A stretch of DNA of 12,548 nt from Flavobacteriales bacterium (lineage in GTDB: Bacteria; Bacteroidota; Bacteroidia; Flavobacteriales_E; Vicingaceae), in assembly GCA_029262915.1 (NCBI GenBank), contig JAJCYN010000024.1, positions 1-12,548 of the forward strand. Reading direction: 5' to 3'. Shown here piece after piece: positions 1 through 7,375 of the stretch (its first letter is position 1; each line of letters begins with the position of its first letter). A model generated the notes under the pieces. It ran no database searches and had not been told where the DNA came from. It worked only from the letters and a program-made list of their open reading frames with translations. The position numbers and the translations under genes are program-made.

Positions 1-548
1 AATATCAAAAACTAAAAATTATAGAATTAGATGCTAAAAACCTTCCTGTAGAAGAATACCAAAAAGCTTACGATAAAATTACGGTAAAATCGTGTATATG
101 TTCAGGTCTAGTTATGACAGCTTATACAGAAAATGATTTAGTAAAAAAATCAGATGGAGAGGGCATTTCCCTTTGTCCAGGACCAAATATGGCTTATTTT
201 TCTAAAAAATCTACTTTACAAGAAATGGTAGATCATATTTATGGGAAAGTAAGTTTGTTAAATGATACGTACAGACCTCATATGTTCATTAAAGAATTAG
301 GAATGTATATTGATTATTTGAATAAAGAGATTGATGAGTCTATACAAACGTTAAATGCTAAAAAAGTAAAATACTTTGAAGGATTTAAAGCTAACCTTAC
401 TTCTGGAATTGAATATTATGAAAATTTACTTGATGAAATGAAAGAAGAATCAGAAGTTATTAAAGCAAAATTTCGTGAAGAATTAAATCATTTTAAAGAA
501 GTTGTAACTCTTATTAAACTCCCTACTTTAGAGGGAAGTTTAGCATAA
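1..548 (+). CDS. 3' end of an uncharacterised protein with a CxC motif and helical C-terminus (5' truncated by window)
   Basis: The frame is open from position 3 to the TAA at 546-548, giving 181 visible residues. An ATG lies at 114, but readable coding sequence precedes it without a stop, so it is probably internal and the true start lies before the window. Visible residues include a Cys-x-Cys pair (residues 31 and 33) and a Cys-Pro-Gly-Pro motif (Cys58), a spacing that could bind metal or be structural. Residues from about 90 onward are rich in Lys, Glu, Leu and Ile and look like long helices, possibly coiled coil, with no membrane segment. I do not recognise the family with confidence and assign no function. 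An intrinsic terminator follows within 10 bases, so this gene is not part of the efflux operon downstream. Coding status is well supported; function is unknown. Confidence 0.8.
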   Translation, partial: YQKLKIIELDAKNLPVEEYQKAYDKITVKSCICSGLVMTAYTENDLVKKSDGEGISLCPGPNMAYFSKKSTLQEMVDHIYGKVSLLNDTYRPHMFIKELGMYIDYLNKEIDESIQTLNAKKVKYFEGFKANLTSGIEYYENLLDEMKEESEVIKAKFREELNHFKEVVTLIKLPTLEGSLA

Positions 549-554
549 AAATGG

Positions 555-588
555 CCCAGTATTGTTAAGTGCTGGGTTTTCTTTTATT
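555..588 (+). terminator. Rho-independent terminator
   Basis: A stem of CCCAGTA (555-561) and TGCTGGG (570-576), with one G-T wobble, encloses an 8-base loop and is followed directly by a T-rich run (577-588). It starts 6 bases after the stop codon of the upstream partial gene, where an intrinsic terminator is expected. It separates that gene from the TetR-led operon. Confidence 0.85.
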
Positions 589-594
589 TCGAGT

Positions 595-639
595 GGAAAC
601 GAAATATACAAAAAATGTTTCCTGTTGTAAAAATGTTTC
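595..639 (+). repeat. Direct and inverted GTTTC/GAAAC repeats, candidate TetR operator
   Basis: The 11-base sequence AAAAATGTTTC occurs twice in direct orientation, at 611-621 and 629-639, 18 bp apart start to start. GGAAAC at 595-600 is also an exact inverted match to GTTTCC at 617-622. The cluster lies between the upstream terminator and the TetR start, overlapping the predicted promoter. TetR-family proteins usually bind imperfect palindromes next to their own gene, so this is the natural place for an autoregulatory operator. The repeats are seen directly; the operator role is inference. Confidence 0.45.
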
Positions 640-648
640 TTATGTTTG
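618..648 (+). promoter_or_regulatory. Bacteroidota-type sigma-A promoter for the efflux operon
   Basis: TATGTTTG at 641-648 matches the Bacteroidota -7 consensus TAnnTTTG exactly. With the usual 19-base spacer, the -33 position falls on TTTC (618-621), one base away from the preferred TTTG. Transcription would start around 652-656, leaving a short leader before the TetR ATG at 668. The promoter follows the upstream terminator and is interleaved with the GTTTC repeats. Confidence 0.6.
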
Positions 649-667
649 CATTCTTAAATTTTGTTTA

Positions 668-1309
668 ATGGAAAACCGACAACAGAAAGAAATAGAATTA
701 TTAATGACTTCATTGGAATTATTTATGAAGTATGGGATTAAAAGTTTAACAATGGATGATATTGCTAGAAATTTAGGAATATCTAAGAAAACACTTTATC
801 AATTTGTCTCTGATAAAAAGGACCTAGTAAAAAAAGGAATGAGGTTAATGGTTGAGGGAGAGAGAGCTATGATGTGTTGCGTTATAGAAGATAGTGGAAC
901 AGCAATAGATGAATTAATAGGAATAACACGATGTGTTAGTTCTAAATTAGGAGAAATACACCCTTCAGTTATTTTTGATCTTCAAAAATATCACCCCCAA
1001 GCATGGAAAATAATGGAAGACCATAAAAAGAATTTTATTTATGAAGTGATGCTCGAAAATTTAAAAAGAGGAATAAAAGAAGGATATTACAGAGGGAATA
1101 TAAACCCTTTAATTATCGCAAATATTTATATGGGAATGGTAGATAATATGTTAAATCCAGAAAACCCGATAAGCAAAACAACAAGTATAGATAGGCTTCA
1201 TATAGAAATAATTCGTTATCATATAAAAGGAATTGCTAATGAAAAAGGAATTTCTTTATTGAAGAAAACCTTAAAAAAAGAAGAAAACAACCATTTACTT
1301 ATTGATTAA
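668..1309 (+). CDS. TetR/AcrR-family transcriptional regulator
   Basis: This 213-residue protein is the usual size for the TetR family. The N-terminal DNA-binding domain spans about residues 5-55, with a helix-turn-helix at about 28-47 (TMDDIARNLGISKKTLYQF), a pattern typical of Bacteroidota TetR proteins. The remaining roughly 150 residues are helical and form the variable ligand-binding and dimerisation domain, so the ligand cannot be read from sequence. I chose ATG 668: the frame extends upstream to 569, but that part runs through the terminator stem and the promoter and does not resemble protein. The gene ends 2 bases before the TolC-family gene, so it is the first gene of a tetR-tolC-MFP-RND operon. 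The likely role is a repressor of its own operon, relieved when an efflux substrate binds. Family assignment is firm; ligand and direction of control are inferred. Confidence 0.93.
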   Translation: MENRQQKEIELLMTSLELFMKYGIKSLTMDDIARNLGISKKTLYQFVSDKKDLVKKGMRLMVEGERAMMCCVIEDSGTAIDELIGITRCVSSKLGEIHPSVIFDLQKYHPQAWKIMEDHKKNFIYEVMLENLKRGIKEGYYRGNINPLIIANIYMGMVDNMLNPENPISKTTSIDRLHIEIIRYHIKGIANEKGISLLKKTLKKEENNHLLID

Positions 1310-1311
1310 TT

Positions 1312-2658
1312 ATGATAAAGAATATTTTAATAATAGGGCTGTTTTTCGTTTCAAACTTTTTGTTTTCTCAAGAAAAAAATGATGAAGTTTCAAGTTTTAG
1401 CTTAAAACAAGCTCAGGAGTACGCTTTGCAGCATAATTATAAAAATAAGAAGGCACTTTTTGATATCGACATTGCTAAAAAGAAAGTTTGGGAAACTACA
1501 GCAATTGGTCTTCCACAAGTAACTGCCGAAGTAAAACTTCAAAACTTTATTGATTTACCAACCAGTTTAATTCCTGCTTCATCTTTTAATCCTTCTGCTC
1601 CTGCAGATGAACTAATTGGAGTTCAATTTGGTACGGATTACAACAATACGGCATCTATTACTGCTACACAACTTCTTTTTGATGGCTCGTATATTGTTGG
1701 GTTACAAGCAGCAAAAACATTTAAAAATTTATCAATAAACAATCAAGCAAAAACAGAAATAGAGTTAAAAGAAGCTGTTAACCAGGCCTATTTTACGGTA
1801 TTGATTGCCGAAGAAAACACTGCAGTTTTGACGAAATCATTGGAGTCAGTTCAATCTATCTTAAAAGAAACAGAAGCTTTATATGGGGAAGGGTTAACTG
1901 AGGAGCAAAGTGTTGACCAATTAATGCTTTCTGTCAATCAATTAAAAACGGCTGTTGGAGTAGCGAAAGGACAAATACGATTTGCAAGAAAGTTGCTAAA
2001 ACTTCAGATGGGGTTAGATATTGCTACTAAAATTACACTGACAGAAAATTTAGTTGTGTTTATTGAAGAGATAAACCCAGCACCAGAACAAAAGGAATTT
2101 AATGTAAAAGCACATATCGATTATACGCTTATTGAAACAAATATGGAATTGATGAAGCTAAATCTCAGAAAAGAAAAATATTCTTTTATGCCTTCATTAA
2201 GTTTATTTTTTAACCACCAGCAACAAAATATGAGTAATGATTTTGATGTTTTTAGTGGCGGAAAATGGTATCCATCAACAATAATTGGGGCATCATTAAA
2301 GCTACCCATTTTAACAAGTGGCTCTCGTTTAGCAAAAATGAGTCAGGCGAAAATAGAATTAAATAAGTCTCAAATTACTCAGAAAGAAGTTGAACAGAAT
2401 TTAATTTATCAATCACAATTAGCAAAGTCGGGATATGATACCAATTACGAAGTATATATAAATCAAAAAGAAAATATGGCTCTTGCTAAAAAAATATACG
2501 ATAAAACGGTCAAAAAATACCAGGAAGGTGTTGCTTCTAGTTTAGAATTATCACAAACACAAAATCAGTATTTAACTGTTGAAGGGAGTTACATTAAATC
2601 GTTATTGGATTTATTAACTGCGAAATCAGAACTTCAAAAATCTTACGGTAGTAAATAA
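1312..2658 (+). CDS. TolC-family outer-membrane efflux channel
   Basis: This 448-residue protein has a Sec signal peptide (residues 1 to about 19: hydrophobic core ending LFSQ, with cleavage likely near the Gln). The mature protein shows the two-repeat pattern of the outer-membrane efflux protein family: long amphipathic helices alternating with short strand segments. The second repeat carries a recognisable strand-to-helix stretch, GASLKLPILTSGSRLAKM (about residues 327-344), and a closing helix after GVASSLELSQTQNQYL (about 406-421). Family members form trimers with a beta-barrel in the outer membrane and a long helical tunnel in the periplasm, acting as the exit duct of tripartite pumps. 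It starts 2 bases after the regulator stop, pointing to co-transcription and possibly translational coupling, and it is followed after 72 bases by the adaptor gene. No truncation or frameshift is visible. Confidence 0.93.
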   Translation: MIKNILIIGLFFVSNFLFSQEKNDEVSSFSLKQAQEYALQHNYKNKKALFDIDIAKKKVWETTAIGLPQVTAEVKLQNFIDLPTSLIPASSFNPSAPADELIGVQFGTDYNNTASITATQLLFDGSYIVGLQAAKTFKNLSINNQAKTEIELKEAVNQAYFTVLIAEENTAVLTKSLESVQSILKETEALYGEGLTEEQSVDQLMLSVNQLKTAVGVAKGQIRFARKLLKLQMGLDIATKITLTENLVVFIEEINPAPEQKEFNVKAHIDYTLIETNMELMKLNLRKEKYSFMPSLSLFFNHQQQNMSNDFDVFSGGKWYPSTIIGASLKLPILTSGSRLAKMSQAKIELNKSQITQKEVEQNLIYQSQLAKSGYDTNYEVYINQKENMALAKKIYDKTVKKYQEGVASSLELSQTQNQYLTVEGSYIKSLLDLLTAKSELQKSYGSK

Positions 2659-2730
2659 AAATGATAAATATTAGAGATAGGACATTAGGACTTTCTTATT
2701 TCTCAAAATATAAATAGAACGAAATAAATT

Positions 2731-3900
2731 ATGAAAAAAGTAATATCAATATTAATAATGGCAATTGTTATTTTTTCTTGTGGAGGGAATGAAAAAAAAT
2801 CTGTTGAGGAAATAATATCAAGTAATAATTTAGATGAAATTAGAGCAGAAAGAGATGAAATCGTGAGTAAACAAACGATTTATGCTGAGCAATTAGAGCA
2901 ATTGGATGCTAAAATAGCAGAATTAGATAGCAATAAGAAAATTGCGTTAATCACTTCATTTACAACTAAAGAAGAAGTTTTTAATCATTATATAGAATTG
3001 CAAGGAAATGTTAGCACAAAGAGCTTGTTGGTTATTTATCCAGAATATCTTGGAATACTAACGACTGTTTATGTGAAAGAAGGAGAACAAGTAAGTAAAG
3101 GGCAAAAGTTAGCCAAAATTGATGATGGTGGCTTAACACCACAACTAGCACAAATACAAATACAGGCTGATTTGGCTAAAACGACTTATGAGCGTCAAGA
3201 GCGTTTGTGGAAACAAAAAATAGGTAGTGAAATTCAATATCTTCAAGCAAAAACAAGCTATGAAGCACAAACAAAAATGGTAAATCAAATGCAAGAACAA
3301 ATTGAAAAAACCATTGTAAAAGCACCCTTTTCAGGAACGATTGATGAGGTGATTACAGAACAAGGTAACATGGTTAGTCCTGGAATGACTCAATTGATGC
3401 GAATTGTAAACCTTAACAATATGTATATAGAAACAGATGTTCCTGAACGGCACATCGCTTATGTCGAAAAAAACAAGAATGTAGAAGTGAATTTACCGGT
3501 TTTGGAAGAAACCATTCATACAAAAATTAGTCAAGTAGGGAACTATATTAATCCAGCCAATAGGACTTTTAAAATAGAGGTTCCTGTGCCTAATGATAAT
3601 AAAATGATAAAGCCAAATTTGACCGCAAAAATTAGAATTAATGATTATACGAATGAAAAAGCGTTGCTAATTCCTCAAAGTATTATTTCTGAAAATGCTG
3701 CAGGGCAACAATATATTTATTTAATTACCAATAAAATAAATAATTTAGGAATGGCTCAAAAAGTAATTATCGAAACAGGAAAAACAGAAGGAGATTTTAT
3801 AGAAGTAATAAAAGGAATTGAAGATGGAGCCGAAATCATTTTAGAAGGTGCACGGAGTATTAAAGATGGACAAGAGGTAAAAGTTTTAACTCAAAAATAG
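2731..3900 (+). CDS. RND efflux periplasmic adaptor (membrane fusion protein), lipoprotein
   Basis: The 389-residue protein begins with a lipoprotein signal peptide, with a lipobox ending IFSC (Cys17) followed by Gly-Gly, so it is probably lipid-anchored. Residues about 30-70 form a charged coiled-coil-like segment before the first core domain, an addition to the usual layout. Next come the first half of the barrel-sandwich (lipoyl) domain (about 95-132), a helical hairpin of about 60 residues (134-192), the second lipoyl half with KAPFSGTI (about 197-204) and a Gly-rich turn, a beta-barrel (about 230-310) and the membrane-proximal domain to the C-terminus. HlyD/AcrA-family adaptors bridge the RND pump and the TolC channel. 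The 72-base gap upstream contains no clear TAnnTTTG promoter or terminator, so I infer read-through from the TolC gene. The pump gene follows 7 bases later. The start is fixed by the signal peptide. Confidence 0.93.
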   Translation: MKKVISILIMAIVIFSCGGNEKKSVEEIISSNNLDEIRAERDEIVSKQTIYAEQLEQLDAKIAELDSNKKIALITSFTTKEEVFNHYIELQGNVSTKSLLVIYPEYLGILTTVYVKEGEQVSKGQKLAKIDDGGLTPQLAQIQIQADLAKTTYERQERLWKQKIGSEIQYLQAKTSYEAQTKMVNQMQEQIEKTIVKAPFSGTIDEVITEQGNMVSPGMTQLMRIVNLNNMYIETDVPERHIAYVEKNKNVEVNLPVLEETIHTKISQVGNYINPANRTFKIEVPVPNDNKMIKPNLTAKIRINDYTNEKALLIPQSIISENAAGQQYIYLITNKINNLGMAQKVIIETGKTEGDFIEVIKGIEDGAEIILEGARSIKDGQEVKVLTQK

Positions 3901-3907
3901 AACAACA

Positions 3908-6900
3908 ATGGCAAAGAAAAAAGGTGATAAAGAGTTTGGGTTATCCTCGTGGGCAATAAATAATAAAACGACTATTTATGTCGCAATGATTATTATATTA
4001 TTTATGGGTGTTTCAGCCTATTTTAGCATGCCAAGAGAGAATTTTCCGGAGATAAAAGAAACAAAAATATATGTTAGTTCAATTTATCCTGGGAACACTT
4101 CTGAGGATATTGAAAAACTAATAACTGAACCGCTTGAAGACAAGTTGAAAGCGATAAGTAATGTGGTAGAAATTACATCAACATCTCAGGAAGATTACTC
4201 TATGGTAGTAGTTGAGTTTGATGAAAAAATTACGGTAGATCAAGCAAAACAAAAAGTAAAAGATGAAATAGAAACAGAAACATCAGGTGAAGATTGGCCT
4301 ACCTTTAATGGTGCAAAAGTAGAACCAAACGTGTTTGATCTGAGTATGTCTGAGCAAATACCAATTCTTAACATTAACCTTTCAGGAGATTATCCAGTAG
4401 AAAAGTTAAAAGAATTTGCGGAATATTTAGAAGATGAGATAGAAGATTTAAACGAAATTAAACAAGTTGATATTCGTGGGGTTCAAGACAAAGAAGTAGA
4501 AATTGCGGTTGACATTTATAAAATGATGGCTTCTAAAGTAAGTTTTGATGATATAAGAAATGCTATAAATGGAGGGAATGTGAATATTTCTGCAGGAAAT
4601 CTAATTGCTAGTGGGCAAAGACGAACAATAAGTATTTTAGGAGAAATAGAAAACCCGAAAGAGTTGGAAAGTTTCGTAGTAAAAGCAGAAAGAGGAGATC
4701 CGATTTACTTAAGAGATATTGCAACGATTTATTTTAAAGAAAAGGAAAGGACCAGTTATGCAAGAGAATTTGGCAAGAGAGCAGTGATGTTAGATGTAAA
4801 AAAACGTGCAGGGAAAAATATGGTTGCGGCTGCTGAAAAAATTGAAGTTATTGTTGCTAATGCCAAAAAAACTATTTTTCCTGTTGACCTTGGAATAACG
4901 ACTACCAATGACCAATCATCAAAAACAATTGGACAAGTAGATGATTTGGTAAACAACATTATTTTCGGGATTATTTTAGTGGTAGGTGTTTTAATGTTTT
5001 TCTTAGGATTTAAAAATGCATTGTTTGTGGGGTTTGCAATTCCTATGTCTATGCTAATGTCATTAATGATATTGGAACAACTTGGTTACACAATGAACAC
5101 TATGATTTTATTTGGGCTTATTATGGGGCTTGGAATGTTGGTTGATAATGGGATTGTAGTGGTAGAAAATGTTTATCGTTTGATGGATCTGGAGGGAATG
5201 AGTAGGATAGAAGCTGCAAAAAAAGGAATAGCAGAAATTGCTTTTCCAATTATTGTGTCAACAGCAACAACCGTGGCGGCCTTTATTCCTTTAGGAATGT
5301 GGCCTGGAATAATGGGTGAATTTATGATCTATTTTCCGGTAACATTATCCGTTGTTTTAGGATCCTCATTATTTGTTGCGATTTTCTTTAACTCGGTATT
5401 GGTTTCTAAATTTATGACTACAGAAGACAAAGATATGCCCTTAAAACGTATTATTTTTATAACTTCTATTGTTGGAGGGATAGGAATTTTAATTTTAATA
5501 TTTGGAGATACTTACAGATCGTTAGGAAGTATAATGGTAGTTACAGCTGTTATGTTATGGGTGTATCGATTAGGTCTTCGGAAAATGGTTAATTTATTTC
5601 AAACAAAAGTACTAACACGGTGGGAACGTTTTTATGAAAAATTGTTACGTTCTGCTTTAAAAGGGTGGAGACCTTATGTGGTTAGTATTGGAACAGTAGT
5701 TTTATTATTTGTTACTTTTGGAGGGTTTGGAGGTTCTATCGCTAGTCAGAGGACTAAAGTAGAGTTTTTTCCTGATAATACACCTAATCAAATTATTATT
5801 TATATAGAGTATCCCCAAGGAACGGATATTGATAAAACAAATGCCATTACCAAAGAAATAGAACAACGTATTTATACCGCTTTAAATGCTGAGGAATATA
5901 TGGATGGGGATCATAATTTTTTAGTTGAAAGCGCAGTTTCTCAGGTTGGTGCTGGAGCAGGAAACCCTCAAACAGATGGAGGATCGACAGCAGAAATGCC
6001 ACATAGAGGGAAAGTTACTATATCTATGCGAGAGTATAAATTTAGAAAAGGAGCGGATAGTAAAATCCTTCAAAAACAAGTTCAAGAAGCATTAAAAGAG
6101 ATTTATCCAGGCGTTGCTATTTCTGTAGAAAAAGATGCTGCAGGACCTCCAGCAGGTTATCCAATTAACATTGAATTAGAGGGAAAAGATTACGCTGAAC
6201 TAATCGTGACTGCTGAAAAAATGAAAGATTTCATTAATACTAAAAACATACAAGGAATAGACGAATTGAAGATTGATGTAAATAAATCTAAGCCAAGTAT
6301 GCACGTGCAAATTGACAGAAAAAAAGCAGGAGAGTTAGGCGTTAATGCATCGCAAGTAGGACAACAATTACGTAATTCTATTTTTGGTGCAAAAGCAGGA
6401 GTTTATAAAGAAGATGGTGATGACTATGATATTTATATCCGTTTTAATGAAGAGAATAAATACAATACAAGTGCTTTGTTCGATCAAAAAATTACGTTTA
6501 GAGACATGGCTTCTGGACAAATAAAAGAAATTCCTGTTTCGGCAATTACTAAACAAAAAAACAATTCAGGGTTTAGTGCGATAAAGCATAAAAAACTAAA
6601 AAGAGTGGTTACTGTTTATTCTGCATTAAGTCCTGGATTTACAGATGCTGGAGCTATTGTTGTCCAAATACAAAGTGAAATGGAAAACTTTACTGGAAAA
6701 CCATCCACTGTAAACATCGATTTTACAGGACAAATTGAAGAACAAAACAAACAAATGGCATTTTTAATGTCAGCATTTTTTATTGGACTTGGATTAATCT
6801 TTTTGATTTTGATTTTCCAGTTTAATTCCGTTTCTAAACCGAGTATAATTATGCTGGCTATATTTTTAAGCTTAATAGGAGTGTTTGGAGGGTTAATTAT

Positions 6901-7375
6901 TACAGGAAAGCCATTTGTAATTATGATGACTATGATGGGAATTATTTCCTTAGCAGGAATTGTGGTAAATAATGGAGTAGTATTATTGGATTATACACAG
7001 CTTTTAATCAATAGAAAAAAATTAGCATTGGGATTAACTAAAGCACAATATGTTGATAAAGAGACTTTGTCAGAGGCGATTGTTTCAGCAGGGAAAGCAC
7101 GTTTGAGGCCGGTATTGTTAACGGCAATTACAACTATTTTAGGATTAATTCCACTAGCAACCGGGCTAAACATTAACTTTTTCACCTTGTTTAGTGAGTT
7201 TGATGCACACATTTACGTTGGTGGAGATAACGTAATTTTTTGGGGACCATTAGCTTGGACCATTATTTATGGGCTATTTGTTGCTACATTCTTAACCCTA
7301 ATAGTTGTTCCCGTACTGTTTTTATTGGTAGAGAAATTAAAAATGAGAATATTCACTAAAAAAATTACTGCTTAA
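3908..7375 (+). CDS. RND-family (AcrB/HAE1-like) inner-membrane efflux pump
   Basis: This 1155-residue protein has the internal-duplication layout of AcrB-type pumps: TM1 (about 21-40), a large periplasmic domain, TM2-6 (about 345-505), then TM7, a second periplasmic domain and TM8-12. It is about 100 residues longer than AcrB. Two extra hydrophobic segments lie before TM7 (about 515-533 and 539-557), and the loop between the last two helices is longer (about 1086-1118). The TM4 motif reads VDNGIVVVEN: Asp413 aligns with AcrB Asp407, but Asn414 replaces Asp408. In TM10, VVNNGVVLLD puts Asn1021 where AcrB has Lys940; the RLRP motif (1065-1068) is retained. Family members use the proton gradient to expel drugs, detergents, lipids or other hydrophobic compounds; the substrate here is unknown. 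It is the last gene of the operon, and its 3' end overlaps the convergent gene by 11 bp. Confidence 0.95.
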   Translation: MAKKKGDKEFGLSSWAINNKTTIYVAMIIILFMGVSAYFSMPRENFPEIKETKIYVSSIYPGNTSEDIEKLITEPLEDKLKAISNVVEITSTSQEDYSMVVVEFDEKITVDQAKQKVKDEIETETSGEDWPTFNGAKVEPNVFDLSMSEQIPILNINLSGDYPVEKLKEFAEYLEDEIEDLNEIKQVDIRGVQDKEVEIAVDIYKMMASKVSFDDIRNAINGGNVNISAGNLIASGQRRTISILGEIENPKELESFVVKAERGDPIYLRDIATIYFKEKERTSYAREFGKRAVMLDVKKRAGKNMVAAAEKIEVIVANAKKTIFPVDLGITTTNDQSSKTIGQVDDLVNNIIFGIILVVGVLMFFLGFKNALFVGFAIPMSMLMSLMILEQLGYTMNTMILFGLIMGLGMLVDNGIVVVENVYRLMDLEGMSRIEAAKKGIAEIAFPIIVSTATTVAAFIPLGMWPGIMGEFMIYFPVTLSVVLGSSLFVAIFFNSVLVSKFMTTEDKDMPLKRIIFITSIVGGIGILILIFGDTYRSLGSIMVVTAVMLWVYRLGLRKMVNLFQTKVLTRWERFYEKLLRSALKGWRPYVVSIGTVVLLFVTFGGFGGSIASQRTKVEFFPDNTPNQIIIYIEYPQGTDIDKTNAITKEIEQRIYTALNAEEYMDGDHNFLVESAVSQVGAGAGNPQTDGGSTAEMPHRGKVTISMREYKFRKGADSKILQKQVQEALKEIYPGVAISVEKDAAGPPAGYPINIELEGKDYAELIVTAEKMKDFINTKNIQGIDELKIDVNKSKPSMHVQIDRKKAGELGVNASQVGQQLRNSIFGAKAGVYKEDGDDYDIYIRFNEENKYNTSALFDQKITFRDMASGQIKEIPVSAITKQKNNSGFSAIKHKKLKRVVTVYSALSPGFTDAGAIVVQIQSEMENFTGKPSTVNIDFTGQIEEQNKQMAFLMSAFFIGLGLIFLILIFQFNSVSKPSIIMLAIFLSLIGVFGGLIITGKPFVIMMTMMGIISLAGIVVNNGVVLLDYTQLLINRKKLALGLTKAQYVDKETLSEAIVSAGKARLRPVLLTAITTILGLIPLATGLNINFFTLFSEFDAHIYVGGDNVIFWGPLAWTIIYGLFVATFLTLIVVPVLFLLVEKLKMRIFTKKITA

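Noticed and set aside
114..548. ATG at 114 as the true start of the first gene
   Set aside because: The frame stays open to the left edge with plausible protein sequence, including the CxC motif, so the gene most likely begins before the window.
569..667. Upstream extension of the TetR frame to a GTG at 569
   Set aside because: The extension runs through the terminator stem and T-run and across the predicted promoter, encodes Cys- and aromatic-rich sequence unlike TetR N-termini, and the ATG at 668 gives a normal family start.
4756..7212. Minus-strand short frames within the RND pump gene
   Set aside because: All lie fully inside a well-supported family gene, and none shows a domain, signal peptide or promoter of its own.
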